DNA from: Boothiomyces macroporosus
Lineage: Eukaryota > Chytridiomycota > Chytridiomycetes > Rhizophydiales > Terramycetaceae
Reading direction: 5' to 3'
Length of the DNA: 63,232 nt
Assembly: GCA_027604185.1 (NCBI GenBank)
Contig: JADGKB010000084.1
Coordinates: 1-63,232 of the forward strand
Within the stretch, counting starts at the first letter, position 1; each line of letters begins with the position of its first letter. Below, piece after piece: positions 12,395 through 23,505 of this stretch. The translations under genes and the position numbers were made by a program. The notes under the pieces were generated by a model that did not search any database, was not told the origin of the DNA, and saw only the letters and a program-made list of their open reading frames with translations.

Positions 12395-12956
12395 TTAATT
12401 TGAAACATTATCGGTAGGAGGAGCTGCTTTGGATGGAGAAGTTGCTTCCCTAACTGGAGATGATGGTCTATTAGGAGATCTTGCTGGAGATAGCACTCTT
12501 ATAGGCGATCCGCCTTTCGTTGGGGAACCAATTTTAATATTTGGATTAGCAGGCTTCACTGGAGAAGCAGGAGTAGGTTCAGCTGCCTCAGATGTCGCCT
12601 GTTGGTCGGCTGGCTTTGATTTTGAATCGTCTTTTTTCTTTAATTCTTCAATGCTGAATCCCAACAGGGTTTCATTTGATTCAACAACAGGAATCTTCAT
12701 TTCAATAAACTGTACAGATTCATCTAATTGATAGTTTGCAAATTTCTCTTCAGCTTCTTTAATATGGCTGGTTGGGTCAATGTTGGCTTGATTTGAAACA
12801 TACTTTAACAGACGATAATTGTTTGGTGCAGGACGCATGGTATTTCCTGGTCTGGCAGCAAGCGTCGCAGCTATCGGCGAATATGTTGGATCTACCCATT
12901 TCTTTTCCCTTCCATTAGAGATTGGTTTACCAATTATAGACTGGAATATTTTGCAT
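12395..12956 (-). CDS. Unknown protein with S/P-rich tail
   Basis: Exons 12931-12956 and 12395-12908 (22-nt intron ending AAG) encode 179 residues. The first 70 residues look structured (NWEKKWVDPTYSP, then a block rich in aromatic and Arg residues). Then comes an acidic helical part, and the last 60 residues are a disordered tail with repeated SP motifs (GSPTKGGSPIRVLSPARSP). The SP/TP-R/K pattern suggests a CDK/MAPK-phosphorylated or microtubule-binding tail, which is inference. I do not recognise the family. It is transcribed divergently from CIA1 with only 31 bp between the start codons, so the two share a promoter. Confidence 0.7.
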
Positions 12957-12987
12957 TTCGAGATTCCAAAAAAACTTGTAAAAAAAT
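12957..12987. promoter_or_regulatory. 31-bp bidirectional intergenic region
   Basis: This is the entire space between the start codons of the S/P-rich protein (minus) and CIA1 (plus). It is A/T-rich with homopolymer A tracts. Transcription starts must lie within the neighbouring coding regions or the two leaders must overlap. Confidence 0.6.
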
Positions 12988-14010
12988 ATGGGAATGCCAG
13001 TCGAGTTGAAAGGCCATGTAGACAAGGTATGGCAAATATCATGGTCCCCGACCGAATTACTTTTTGTGTCTTGCTCCGGAGATAAGAGTATTAGGGTTTG
13101 GAAACCTTCAAAGCCGGATTTGACGGAATGGGTTTGCACAAAAACCTTGGACTCTGCACACTCAAGGACTATCCGTTCATTAGCTTGGAATCCTGACGGA
13201 AATATTTTGGCTTCTTGCTCATTTGATTCAACAACTGGAATTTGGGAAAAGGGTCAGGATGGTATTTTATGCTAACAAAGAATACGAGTTAGTAGCGACA
13301 TTGGAAGGACATGAAAATGAAGTAAAATGCGTATCATGGTCGGCATCAGGTACATTATTGGCAACTTGTTCGAGGGATAAGTCAGTTTGGATCTGGGAAG
13401 GTAGAACAATTCTAATATCAGCTATGGGAGATGGTGATTTTGAGTGTATCGGAGTACTTCAGGAACATACGCAAGATGTAAAATCTGTAGCTTGGCATCC
13501 GCATGAAGAGGTATCCTTGTTTTGAACCAGATTTTGGCTAGTGCTTCATATGACGATACAATAAGACTATGGAAGGATGACGATGGCGACTGGTTCAGTT
13601 TTCAAACACTCACTGAACATGCATCTACAGTATGGGCAATTGATTTCGACAAAAGTGGAGATTATCTCGCATCTGTGAGTGATGATCAATCACTGATTGT
13701 TTGGAAAAGAAGTTCAAGCGGCTATGAAGTGCATTCTAAATATCCAAATTTACATCAAAGAACTATTTATTCTGTATCATGGTCAAAGCAAAACAACCTT
13801 ATAGCCACTTGTGGAGGTGATAACAGCTTCTGCATTATTGAATTTAATCCAGATGCAGAAAATGGTTTGACTCTCAAGAAGAGATATGAATCTGCACATG
13901 GAGATTCTGACATTAATTGTATATCTTGGTGTCCGCTTGGAAACAATTCTGACCTCTTGGCAACTGCAGGCGACGATCACTTGATTAGAGTTTGGAAAAT
14001 CCAATTGTAA
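12988..14010 (+). CDS. CIA1: Cytosolic iron-sulfur assembly WD40 protein CIA1/CIAO1
   Basis: Four exons (12988-13261, 13281-13400, 13422-13510, 13531-14010) encode 320 residues with introns of 19, 21 and 20 nt. Seven WD40 repeats fill the whole protein, typical of CIA1. Diagnostic repeats are [41 protein letters not shown] and [16 protein letters not shown]. The protein closes with [14 protein letters not shown]1 is the platform of the CIA targeting complex that inserts Fe-S clusters into cytosolic and nuclear apoproteins. Confidence 0.93.
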
Positions 14011-14033
14011 TATCAATAAATCATAGTTTTTAT

Positions 14034-15002
14034 TTAGAACGATTCTTCCCACTTTGCTCCCTTTACAAACTTGTGGAAATCAGTTGCCTTTGGGTACATT
14101 CTCTTGCAAGATATTGCATCTCTAACACCACTAGATTCTGGATGGGCTTGGAAAAACTTTAATGCCTCCTGCAAGTGTTTGTTTTCGACTGGAAGGTCGT
14201 CAGTATACTTGAAATCAATCTTGAGTTCCGGTAGAACTTGTTCAAATGCTCGCTTCATTTCAAGAGGGCTGATGAACTCTGCTGCAACATCAACGTCTTT
14301 GTGGATGTATATCTGTGGATGTTCCATTACCTCAGCCACCCAAGCTCCGACTTCAGCTTCATAGTACATTGGGATCTTGCTTTCTTCATTTACAGGTAGT
14401 TGGAATGATAGAGTGCCATCGTGCTGCTTTTTGCAAAAATGTTCTTTGAATTGCTCGTAAGAAATGGAGGTGTACAGCGACGTCCTTGGAACACGGGAAG
14501 ATTTGAGATACTGGTCAACTTCAGATATAGTTTCATAAATAGAAATACCAGTGTGTGCATCCATAGTAGACCAGATGAAATGGTCAATGTTTGCTTTCCT
14601 GGCAGCGTCAACCATAGTTTGGCCGAGTTTTAATCCTTTAACAGGATCAGCATATTCCTTTTCATCAAATGCCGCAAATACGCAAGCGCAGTCTTCAAAT
14701 GCTTCTTCCATCGCCTTGACGGAATCAAAGTTTACTTTGACAACTTCAACGTGTCTCTTCTTTTTGAGAGCATCTACATGGACGCCGTTCATATCACGAA
14801 CAAGAGCTTTTACATTGAATCGCCCTTTCTTTACAATATACTTGACAGCACTATAGCCTTGGGCAGAGTTTGCATCCACAATTGCAACAGTCTCCTTCTG
14901 ATGGGGTTTCTTTTCCTCCTTTGGCTCCACTTTTGCCTTTGTCTTGGCAGGGGCGCGCTTATGGTCTTTTGGGTGGTCCTTTGCGTGAGAATTTTTTGTC
15001 AT
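14034..15002 (-). CDS. NmrA-like NAD(P)-binding protein
   Basis: Single exon, 322 residues. A lysine-rich head of about 35 residues precedes a Rossmann fold. The dinucleotide motif is degenerate (VDANSAQGYSAVKYIV, with S and Y in place of the usual glycines). Further NmrA features are ALVRD, VNFDSVKAMEEAF and IDHFIWSTMD. NmrA-like proteins are usually redox-sensing regulators rather than enzymes, and the modified glycine-rich loop supports a non-enzymatic role. Stop codons of this gene and CIA1 converge 23 bp apart. Confidence 0.85.
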   Translation of the reverse strand: MTKNSHAKDHPKDHKRAPAKTKAKVEPKEEKKPHQKETVAIVDANSAQGYSAVKYIVKKGRFNVKALVRDMNGVHVDALKKKRHVEVVKVNFDSVKAMEEAFEDCACVFAAFDEKEYADPVKGLKLGQTMVDAARKANIDHFIWSTMDAHTGISIYETISEVDQYLKSSRVPRTSLYTSISYEQFKEHFCKKQHDGTLSFQLPVNEESKIPMYYEAEVGAWVAEVMEHPQIYIHKDVDVAAEFISPLEMKRAFEQVLPELKIDFKYTDDLPVENKHLQEALKFFQAHPESSGVRDAISCKRMYPKATDFHKFVKGAKWEESF

Positions 15003-15433
15003 GTTGGAAATTGTCGTTTAATCTACTCTATTTATATGTCAGTTTGAAGTCATTGACTCAGCCACATTTGAATGCATAATTTTCACTGGGCCAACATTGA
15101 CAAGGAAACGCATGGGTTTCAATCGGAATATGAATTACACACCCGCTAGACTAATTGCCGATTGATTGTCCGTCTAAAAATTGAATTTTGCGCGAAAATA
15201 ATCTCAGGCAGCCTGCCTCTTAGTCATTGTGACCATTTAATGTTTCTCTGTTATTCATCAAAAAATCGTGATAACGAATAATTCATGCTGGTGATACAAC
15301 AATGCAATGATACATTGACACTTGGTCACTGCAAGTCATTTACGCTCAAAGATATTCTAAAATTAATATAGTAATTGGTAACCCCATATCAACTGATTAT
15401 TTTTCAGGCAGCGATACGTAAAAGATATCAATT
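15003..15433. other. Intergenic region, nothing recognised
   Basis: This 431-bp stretch lies upstream of the NmrA-like gene and downstream of NDUFA11. It is AT-rich and has no coding potential, tRNA or repeat that I can support. Confidence 0.5.
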
Positions 15434-15975
15434 TTATTGCTCTTTAGCTTGAATCTCTTTGATTCTGTTTGCAAATGGATCTGGTCTCTTGACTGCAAAG
15501 AATCCGTCGAATCCTCTTCTTTCATCGTATGGTTTGGAGAATCTAGTATTGTGTTCATCAATTAAAGTTGCTGCTCCAAAAGACAATGCGGCCAAAATAC
15601 CAGCTTGGAGCACTCCATGACCGATTCTGTTTCCTGTTTTTAATCACAAAATTACTAGCCATTCCCAAAATGAATCCAGCAACACCTCCTGATATAGCGT
15701 AATTAACATTGTCTTGCTTTCCTCTGATTGCTGATGCTGCAACAGTTGTTCCTTGATAAAGCCCTCCTAGAGTGGCTATATTAATTATAATTACCATATA
15801 TAAATGAGTTTCTGAATATTAGTTGAGTGGTGGTAACTCTAGAGTGCTGAAACCAAGCACCATGAACTAAACCGGCAAGGGTGCCCGCAGGAATACCAAC
15901 CAAGACTGCTGGTAAAATGGTGTCTGACGTTTGATAATCGGCGAGTTTCTTGTTTTCATGATGGTCTGCAGTCAT
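15434..15975 (-). CDS. NDUFA11: Mitochondrial complex I subunit NDUFA11/B14.7 (Tim17-fold)
   Basis: Exons 15795-15975, 15656-15775 and 15434-15633 encode 166 residues; introns are 19 and 22 nt. The protein has four glycine/alanine-rich hydrophobic segments of the Tim17/22/23 superfamily (LVGIPAGTLAGLVHGAW, LGGLYQGTTVAASAIRGK, ISGGVAGFILGMA, VLQAGILAALSFGAAT). Its soluble tail RRGFDGFFAVKRPDPF favours the complex I accessory subunit over the translocase subunits. The frame is also open upstream to 16188, but the chosen Met starts the conserved part. Confidence 0.75.
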
Positions 15976-16239
15976 TATTGATTTGACAAAAAATTTCTCT
16001 CCAAATTCAAATCCAAGAAATTTGCGAAAAATTCTCCAGCGAATCGCCATATGTGAGACCAGAATTGAGGTTCTACTGCTTCGGCATTGAGGATATTCCC
16101 ATCTTTTGTCGTTTAATAATTTTAGACGTTGGCGGATTCTGCTATCTTCCATGTGGTTAGTTGCTGGCTGATCTATAGAGTATTTCAAGCTATTGTTTCA
16201 AAAGTTTCTCCTTTGGTGTGAATCTCGAAAAAGTTGAAA

Positions 16240-17585
16240 ATGAATCCCAGATGGCAGGATATTGAATCTTTTCAGGCAGAGAGCAACAAATATTACCAGA
16301 ATCTATATAAAACCCCTTTGGACACAACAAGGAAAAGGAGGATGTGTAAAGGAAACCAACACGGATTTTCAATCGCGAGTCTCAACCCAACAGACAAGAA
16401 GAGATTAGCTAAACTAATTCAATGTCTGGCAATATCAGAATCTCAGAGGAAGCAGCTTCAGGAAAGCTTGGATGACATATCGCGACAAAAAGCTGACTAT
16501 CAAAAGCAAATAGATTTGTTGCAGACAGAGAAACAACAATTACTGGAGAAACAAAATGGTATTTCTGATTAATTTAGATTCAAATATTGAATTCACGAGA
16601 ATAAGACAAGAAATAGCAGTTAAAAACATGCAGCTGATGGAGTTGGAGCAGAAGCTGCAAGCTATGAATGATTCAAAAGTGGAATCTCCTACACTAAGTA
16701 GTACGACGCTATTGGATGAGAAACTATCCAAAATACAGGATGAAATCGCAAAGCTGACTCTTGCCATCCCCAATTTAACAAACCTAGTGAAGCCAAAGGA
16801 GCCACAAATAATAGACAACTTTAAAGTTTCGATGGATGAGACTTCTGGGCTATCTGCAACAGATACCTTTAAATCTTTTGACAGCAATTCGAATTTAGAG
16901 GGTATGCTACGTAGGATACTGAAGCAAAAGAAAGTACACTATCAAGATCAGAAACAAAACACTAACTATGAAAATGATGAAGGTGAAAGCAGCATCACTG
17001 AAAAAACTCCAAAGCCAATTTCAAAAGAAAAGAGGGAAATAACGGTGCAAGTAAGCTCTGAATGCCAAACCGAAGACCCGAAACCAGAAACTGTAACTGC
17101 TGCTATTCAAACAAACGAACTGATTTCGAAATCTGTTCAGACTCGTGAGTTGAAACAAGCCAGAGTAGCTTCTGAAGAGAAGCCAATAGTAAAGAACACT
17201 TCAAACGATCAATCTTCTAATTCTCACCCAACATGCTCTTCTCAATACTCTTGGGTTTGTCCCGGGTGTGCAAACGACACTAAAAACTCTGGGAATAGAT
17301 CTAAAGTCCACGAACGAAGACCATCAATTCTAGACGAACCTATTCAAAATATTAATACGATATCCCTAATCCCGACTGATGAAAGTATTCTATTTGCAAA
17401 TGATACCTCAATGGTTAAATCGCTGATAGATGTTGTGTCGGATCTAGAAACAGAAAGTAATACCCATTAACTTAGATATTCGAATGAATGAGTTTCATCG
17501 ACCCGATTCAACAGGGTATGGAGAATCATCGATTAGCGACGATGTAATTGATGCAATAAGCTCACTAAATGGTTTAGATATTTAA
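16240..17585 (+). CDS. Coiled-coil protein with QT(E/N/R) motifs and CxxC pair
   Basis: Exons 16240-16558, 16578-17456 and 17476-17585 encode 435 residues; both introns are 19 nt. Residues about 55-140 form a long coiled coil. The middle is charged and disordered and contains spaced motifs CQTED, IQTNE and VQTRE. A zinc-knuckle-like pair of cysteines follows (VCPGCAND). Such QT repeats after coiled coils are common in centrosomal and basal-body proteins, so a centrosome/kinetosome role is possible but is inference. It is divergent from NDUFA11 with 264 bp between starts. Confidence 0.75.
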
Positions 17586-17602
17586 TAAATAACACTTTTA
17601 TT

Positions 17603-18028
17603 TTAACCAAAGAATTTCCAGAACTGATCAGGCAGAGTAGGGTCGCAAGTGAATACATCAACTTCGGAACCATTAGGCTCTAGACAAAGTACTACACCTT
17701 CAAAGTTTGTTTGTTGAATTGTAAATGTACCTTGTGCTGTTGGTACCATTTCCCAGGCTTGTGCATCTTGACATGGGAGAGAAATGACAGTTTGGTTGTC
17801 TCTACCCGGTGCGATATCAATACAGTAGCTGGGAACATTTGTTTTAATTACACCAGACTTTTGTTTGCTGTTGCCGATCTTGAATGTCGATTTGGAATCA
17901 GAAACATCACAGCTAGTAAGACTAAGGGTATTCATAGGGCCAAGTGCCTGCAGGCACTCACTGGATTGTGCATTTTGGAACTGTAGCGCAAGAGTGCAAG
18001 TGATGAGAGTGAATATAGCAGAAATCAT
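17603..18028 (-). CDS. Small secreted beta-trefoil (ricin-B-like lectin fold) protein
   Basis: Single exon, 141 residues. A signal peptide (about 20 hydrophobic residues starting MISAIFTLITCTLAL) precedes a single beta-trefoil-sized domain. Repeated patterns resemble the QxW lectin motif (DAQAWEMVP, PDQFWKFF), and paired cysteines (CIDI, CLEP, CDP) also fit. It is probably an exported carbohydrate-binding or structural protein. No enzymatic domain is attached. Confidence 0.75.
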   Translation of the reverse strand: MISAIFTLITCTLALQFQNAQSSECLQALGPMNTLSLTSCDVSDSKSTFKIGNSKQKSGVIKTNVPSYCIDIAPGRDNQTVISLPCQDAQAWEMVPTAQGTFTIQQTNFEGVVLCLEPNGSEVDVFTCDPTLPDQFWKFFG

Positions 18029-19075
18029 TTTGATATTTCTTTAAATATTTGGTGCCTTTTTATATTGCGGGCATTGCTATATTTAGAATCTCAATGACTG
18101 AAAATCACAGCTGGCTTTGCCGAAAATGAAAGGAAAAATGCTCATTCAAGTTGGCTATGATAAATACCAAGCAATCCACACTCATATTCCCAGTTTAGCG
18201 CTTAAACCGCGATATTTTTGATTTATCTTTACAAATATTGACATTAGTTTCGCCACCACCTTCCTTTTTGACTATAGAGCGGTGCGGGAGTCCCTCGAAA
18301 TATCAGTGTTCTAGAAAATGACATTAAAAAATACTCTGTAATTGATCACAAAAGTTACAGCCTCCAGATTTTTTAATTTAAAATTGTCAAAGGCCCGCTT
18401 GATGGTGTTCTTTCAATATCTTTACTGCAAATTATTGTCTGTGCGATATTACTCGTCAAAGACTGATATTTGACCTGTCAAAACCCTTGATACTGTCATT
18501 TCCGATTCTCGTGACCTAATTTATTGTAAATGGAAGACGCAATTGGCTTTGAACAATAATATGAACTGATTTACGAATGTATCATGCTGTTTATAGGCCC
18601 AAACTAGTGGTCGAGGAAAATGTTCAGACCCAATGCTTTTAATGGCTTGATAAGTGGCGGATTACATTCAATTGGATAGGGTCTATGAGAGCCTATTCAG
18701 ACCATTTGGATAGCCTGCTTGTTCTTGACTTTTGCATCTGCGCAATCAACCGGTATTCCACGAAGCGTGAAGTGCTACTACTCAATCCATATCATTTGAT
18801 TCCACATTGGCGCCTCAATTAATTGCACCTCCACATCGTGCAATGGAAAAATGGGACATTTCTTGAATTGTCATTGCAGTTTCTTCATTGGATAGACCGA
18901 TCATCTCCTTGCCGAAGGTAAAATCATTTTCAACACCTTGGTTTACCTTTTTTAAAATTTGTACCACAGAACCGCACCAATCAAACTGTGTTTCTCAAAT
19001 AGGCTCAATCATTTGATATGTGGCAACCACTTTTCTGGGTGCGTTAAATAAGCGCGAGGTGAAAGGAACTTTTCA
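18029..19075. other. 1-kb intergenic region, no gene recognised
   Basis: This is the longest gap in the window. No open frame with protein-like composition, tRNA signature or repeat was found. It separates the housekeeping block from the seven-helix array and should hold the promoters of the secreted protein and the first array gene. The motif TAAATAAGCG at 19045 lies just upstream of the first array gene. Confidence 0.5.
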
Positions 19076-20380
19076 ATGCGACAAACAAATGCATATTATA
19101 CTCCGGCAGCTGTTATGCTGGGTTTAGCGGCACATAATATCCTGGGTTCATTAGGGGAACTGTTTAAAAAGGAATGCAGAGAGAATACTCAAGTATTTGT
19201 AATTGGATTATTTACCTGGATGGCCCTTACAACATTTACTGCAACTCAATGTATTTTATTGGATTATATGACTAGCCCTTACGATGTTGGATTAGATTTC
19301 TGGGGCAATGTGGAATTTTCAGTTATATTCTCTAGTTTCTTTTCAGTAATGGGTGTTACCTTTCTGATGATCTCCAGACTCCGTTCGCTATATGGACGCA
19401 GATCGTTTACATTCCCTGTACTTGTAGCTTTATCTTTCTTGCTGATAACTACAACTGGCGGGGCAGCTGTTGTTGGTGTCTACATTTCTTATGACATTGC
19501 CAACAACAAGTATATCAGATTCCAAGATCATTCGCTATATTCAACATTCACTACTACTCTTGCCATATCATATTCCTTCCAAGCTTTAGTTGGGATAATA
19601 TCCACCATCACCTTTTTGGGCAAAGGAGTGGTAGACGAGGAGGACCAGAACGTAGTGGCTATCGCAGGCTACAAGATTAAATCTGGTTGGATAAGACTAT
19701 CAGCATCCAACGTTGCTGCAATTTTCATGTCCATTGGAGCTATAATAAGCGCTCTATCACAAGAAAATTATGTGACTGAGTCTTTTCTATGTAAACTATT
19801 GCTAATTTTAGACTTGCCCAGCTTCTGCTATGCTTTGCAATATTATGCATTCCTCGAATACACCTATCGATTTCCTTCTAGTGATGAGGATTTAAGAGGT
19901 GCAAGCACATACAACAAAAGCTCGAACTACAGCGGGAATTATAGCACTCCAGCAATGAGCTTTGATGCTCAATATTCTAATGGTTACTCCAATCAAGTAG
20001 TTAGACAAGCGTCTGAGTCTGGCACAACTTTCTCGTTGCTAACCCAAAACCCCACAATGATGGCTCCTCCGAGAGGAAAGTCCCCAGCTCCAACTAGAGG
20101 AACTGCACTAGAAGAGTTTAGGAGAAATCGACAAGCGTCAGCGGAAACGCTGAACGATCAAGCTCTTGTTCCACCGACTGCACCATATCAAACCCGATAC
20201 AGCACCCAAAACATATTTGATACTATTACAAGGACAGATGAACCAATTTTTGTATCATTTCCTTCAGCGATTTTAGAAGAACCAGATTCGCCACCAGTTG
20301 TAGATAACCAAAGAGACTCTGATAATTCTGAACAGAATGTGCGGGTTTCACAATTCATCACTAGTTACAACAATTACTAG
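19076..20380 (+). CDS. Seven-helix membrane protein, array member 1
   Basis: Exons 19076-19790 and 19812-20380 encode 427 residues. The 21-nt intron has no stop and keeps the frame; I call it because paralogues show the join as Y-LPSFxYALQ. Seven hydrophobic helices occupy residues about 8-270. Family blocks: NAYYTPAAVMLGLA at the start, a helix-2 end LDYMTSPYD, helix 3 ending RLRSLYG, and helix 7 LPSFCYALQYY. A long Ser/Pro/Gln-rich cytosolic tail follows. The topology is GPCR-like, but I do not recognise the family. It is the most divergent member together with member 6. Confidence 0.85.
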   Translation: MRQTNAYYTPAAVMLGLAAHNILGSLGELFKKECRENTQVFVIGLFTWMALTTFTATQCILLDYMTSPYDVGLDFWGNVEFSVIFSSFFSVMGVTFLMISRLRSLYGRRSFTFPVLVALSFLLITTTGGAAVVGVYISYDIANNKYIRFQDHSLYSTFTTTLAISYSFQALVGIISTITFLGKGVVDEEDQNVVAIAGYKIKSGWIRLSASNVAAIFMSIGAIISALSQENYVTESFLCKLLLILDLPSFCYALQYYAFLEYTYRFPSSDEDLRGASTYNKSSNYSGNYSTPAMSFDAQYSNGYSNQVVRQASESGTTFSLLTQNPTMMAPPRGKSPAPTRGTALEEFRRNRQASAETLNDQALVPPTAPYQTRYSTQNIFDTITRTDEPIFVSFPSAILEEPDSPPVVDNQRDSDNSEQNVRVSQFITSYNNY

Positions 20381-20481
20381 AATAAAGTTTTTATACTTGA
20401 GCTGATCTTTCTGTACGTTCATCAGTAAGCCACCACGCCCTTACCACGTTGGAGAAATATAGGTGGGTATTTGATGAACCG

Positions 20482-20518
20482 CAAAGTAGGACAAAGGAAC
20501 CACTGTAAACTATAAAAA
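20482..20518 (+). promoter_or_regulatory. Promoter of array member 2: conserved box and TATA
   Basis: The box CAAAGTAGGACAAAG (20482-20496) and TATAAAAA (20511-20518) are repeated in the promoter of member 3. The TATA element starts exactly 32 nt before the ATG in both genes. Confidence 0.6.
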
Positions 20519-20542
20519 GTGGGTAATAGCTGTAAAATCATA

Positions 20543-21645
20543 ATGCAGAACAAGAACGCGTATGAACTTCCCGCAGCAATTTTTTTAGGACTAGGTATCC
20601 ATAAACTATTTGAAAGCTTGTTCTTTATTGCTTCGAAAATGTCTTCTGCTCGGCACACACCTTTTTACAAAGTTGCTGTCCTTTCATGTATATTATTGAC
20701 TGGCTATTTGGTTAGCCAAATCACAATATTAGACTATCTGTCTAATCCATACGATGCACCACCCCTTTACTTTAGAAATTTGTTGTTTGCCAACTATGGA
20801 TTCCATTTGGTGTCTTGTATAGTGGTTGCGTTTCTGTTTGTGATGCGTGTCCAAGAGTTTTACAAGGTATATGAAATTAATATTAGGATAGAATCAAGTT
20901 TATGATAGGCATGTACTCTTTCTTTTTTCTATTTGCTACTTTTAAAAGCACAGGGGGAGTTGCTGGGGTTATCGTTGGTTTTGATGTAGCAAGGTGGAAT
21001 GGCGACTATTCTACACATCCACTGTTTCACATCATTCCATTTTTGCTGGCCTTTGGGCAATTTTTCGAGGCCATTTTTGCTACCATTGGTTCAGTGGGGT
21101 TTATATCCGCTCTTCATAGCAATCAGAGTGAGGAAAGCTCTCTTTTTCACGTTATCCACAAAGAGGATGGTCTCCAATTCTTGCTGGTGGCATTGATAGA
21201 ATGGTTTATTGCATGCTTGGCAATCTACTCTTGGACTACTGGGGATTATAATTTCCTTACATACGTCGGATTATGTACATTGTAGTTGACATTAGACATG
21301 GGGTGTTATTCATTTGGCTTACAGATGCACATTCTATTGAAGAATGCTCATGAACCACAAAAGCGGTTATTCAACGAACAACCTGTCATTAGAAAAGTAC
21401 AATCGAAACAAAGCTCGCTTGCATTGGACAATAATGCTTTGAAGGCTCCTATCGTGCACAGGATCAGAAGCGACTCGATAAGCAGACCTAAGAATTCACT
21501 GCAAAATAATAGGGACGATGATATTGTTTTTGTTGAATTTCCCCTTCATAGAAGCCAATCCACTCTCTTTTCGCCAGGCGTTCAAGAAGACGAGGTCAAG
21601 TTTTGGGACGAAGAGGATTACAGCTATTATGTAGCCCAGTACTAG
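20543..21645 (+). CDS. Seven-helix membrane protein, array member 2
   Basis: Exons 20543-20866, 20887-21274 and 21296-21645 encode 353 residues; introns are 20 and 21 nt. The same helix layout as member 1: NAYELPAAIFLGLG, LDYLSNPYD, helix 3 ending RVQEFYK, then STGGVAGVIVGFDVA, FGQFFEAIFATIGSVGF and a helix-7 block GLYMGCYSFGLQ. The tail is shorter and ends in an acidic aromatic motif (FWDEEDYSYY). It is closest to member 3, with the same intron positions and promoter, which indicates a recent duplication. Confidence 0.85.
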
Positions 21646-21766
21646 AGAATAAAGATTTGTTTATTGTGTTACTCAATTTAGCTTGCTCCGATCTTACACT
21701 GACACTTTAATCAGCAAGCCACCAGCACTTGACAAGTTCTGGACACAGGGGGAGCTCAATCAATCA

Positions 21767-21814
21767 CAAAGTAGGACAAAGATCAAAAATGGTAAAGGCT
21801 TTAAAATATAAAAA
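21767..21814 (+). promoter_or_regulatory. Promoter of array member 3: conserved box and TATA
   Basis: CAAAGTAGGACAAAG at 21767-21781 and TATAAAAA at 21807-21814, matching the elements of the member 2 promoter. TATA-to-ATG distance is again 32 nt. Confidence 0.6.
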
Positions 21815-21838
21815 GTTGGTAACCGTCTTGGAATTGCA

Positions 21839-22994
21839 ATGCGGAACGAGAATGCATACGAAACACCGGCAGCGATATTTTTAGGATTGGGACTGCACAA
21901 GCTATTTGAAAGCTTATTCTTGGTCGCTTCCAAGTTGTCCACTGCTTGGCATACTCCAATTTACAAAGTAGCTGTGCTTTCGTGGATGTTATTGGCTGGA
22001 TATTTAGTGAGCCAAATTACAATATTAGACTATATCACAAGCCCATACGATTCTGCACCCTCATTGTTTGGCGATTTGTTGATTGCAAACTACGGATTCA
22101 ATTTGGTCACTTCGATAGTGATAGCAATCATGTTCATTATGCGAATCCGAGTGTTCTACAGGGTAAATTAAATTAATATCAGGATAATTTCAAGTTTATG
22201 ATATCCATGTACGGACTGTTTTCTCTTATTGTAGCGTTTAAAGGCACAGGAGGACTTGTGGGAGTTATTGTTGGTTTCGATGTGGCTAGTTTGAAATATG
22301 AATATCTAACTCATCCGCTATACCACATAATCCCGTTTTTGCTAGGCTTTGGGCAATTTTTCGAAGCGATATTTGCCACTGTCGGCTCTGTGGGGTTCAT
22401 TTACGCCTTAATTTCAAATCAAGATGAGGCTAAAATGCTTATTGACATTATCATCAAGGAAGATGGCATTCAATTTTCGCTCCTAGTACTGGTAGACTGG
22501 TTTATTGCTTGTTTTGGAATTTATTCTTGGGCCACAGGTGGATACACGTACGTGACACACGTTGGACTATGTAAAGTGTCTTAACAATAGATATGGGTAG
22601 CTATTCTTTTGGGTTACAGCTGTATATATTCTTAAAGAACTCCTATATCACCCCTAAGCAAATATTCAAAGGAAAACTAAGTTCTAGAAAGCCTGATTCG
22701 AAAAGGGAGTCTGTTGCAGCCAATGTTAATGTTTTTGAAGATCCTGCTGTAAACAAGAGTAGAAAAAGAGATTCGTTGAATACATCCAAAGTCCCTCTGA
22801 TCAACAGGGACGATGATCAGCTTATCATTGCATTTCCGCCTCAACGGAGCCATTCAAGTCTTTTCATGACCAACGTGGAAGAAGAAACTGAAAGTGAGCT
22901 TGAATTTTGGGATGTGGATGACTACAACTATACCACGCCCACCCATAGATTAACCGCCTTATCAGAGCCTTTCATTTACTCTAAATACACTTAA
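21839..22994 (+). CDS. Seven-helix membrane protein, array member 3
   Basis: Exons 21839-22162, 22183-22570 and 22591-22994 encode 371 residues; both introns are 20 nt. Nearly collinear with member 2: NAYETPAAIFLGLG, LDYITSPYD, helix 3 ending RIRVFYR, TGGLVGVIVGFDVA, FGQFFEAIFATVGSVGF and GLYMGSYSFGLQ. The tail carries basic/Ser stretches and the acidic aromatic patch FWDVDDYNY, the counterpart of the member 2 tail motif. Confidence 0.85.
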
Positions 22995-23505
22995 TAAATC
23001 GCTGTTCAGTATCACCTGTACCACTATAATTTGGCTCATCTTTAGCTGCAAGCAAAGCACGAGATCAAATTTCCAAAATACTACTTTAAAAGATGCGAAT
23101 TTCAAACTAAACATCCCAACTACAGCTAGTGGGAAGTTGCCCGAAATCCACCCAGATCAGATATAATGTGAATCTTGGGGCACCTTTTCTCGATTGTTTC
23201 AATTTCTTAAAAGAGAGCGTGTGATTGGTGGAATCCAGGCGCCTTGAACTGCGGGATTCACAAGCAGCAGGGCAATTGCAAAGACAAAGCAAATTCAGAG
23301 CAAAGGAGAGCTACAAGCAAGGGAAATATTTCTACATTGTAATGCTCTCTGTGTTGGATTTTTTTAAATAAGCGTGTGGTTGTACAACCATTGGTGAAAC
23401 CGACACCATCCTAATCAAGCAAGGAGAAAGCCCCCTAGCCCCATGAAAAGGGCTTGTGCCCTTTTTATAACGAGAACTCACGGCTTGAATTATTCATAGA
23501 AAAAA
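22995..23505. other. Intergenic region upstream of array member 4
   Basis: This 511-bp stretch has no supported gene. TAAATAAGCG at 23368 resembles the motif before member 1. A TATA-like TTTTTATAAC lies at 23462, about 44 nt before the next ATG. Confidence 0.45.

Noticed and set aside
15976..16188. N-terminal extension of NDUFA11
   Set aside because: The frame is open, but the translation is rich in Arg, Trp and Ser without conservation, and the shared promoter with the coiled-coil gene must lie here.
18029..19075. tRNA, snRNA or mobile element in the longest gap
   Set aside because: No A/B box pair, clover-leaf, terminal repeat or transposase-like frame could be found by eye.
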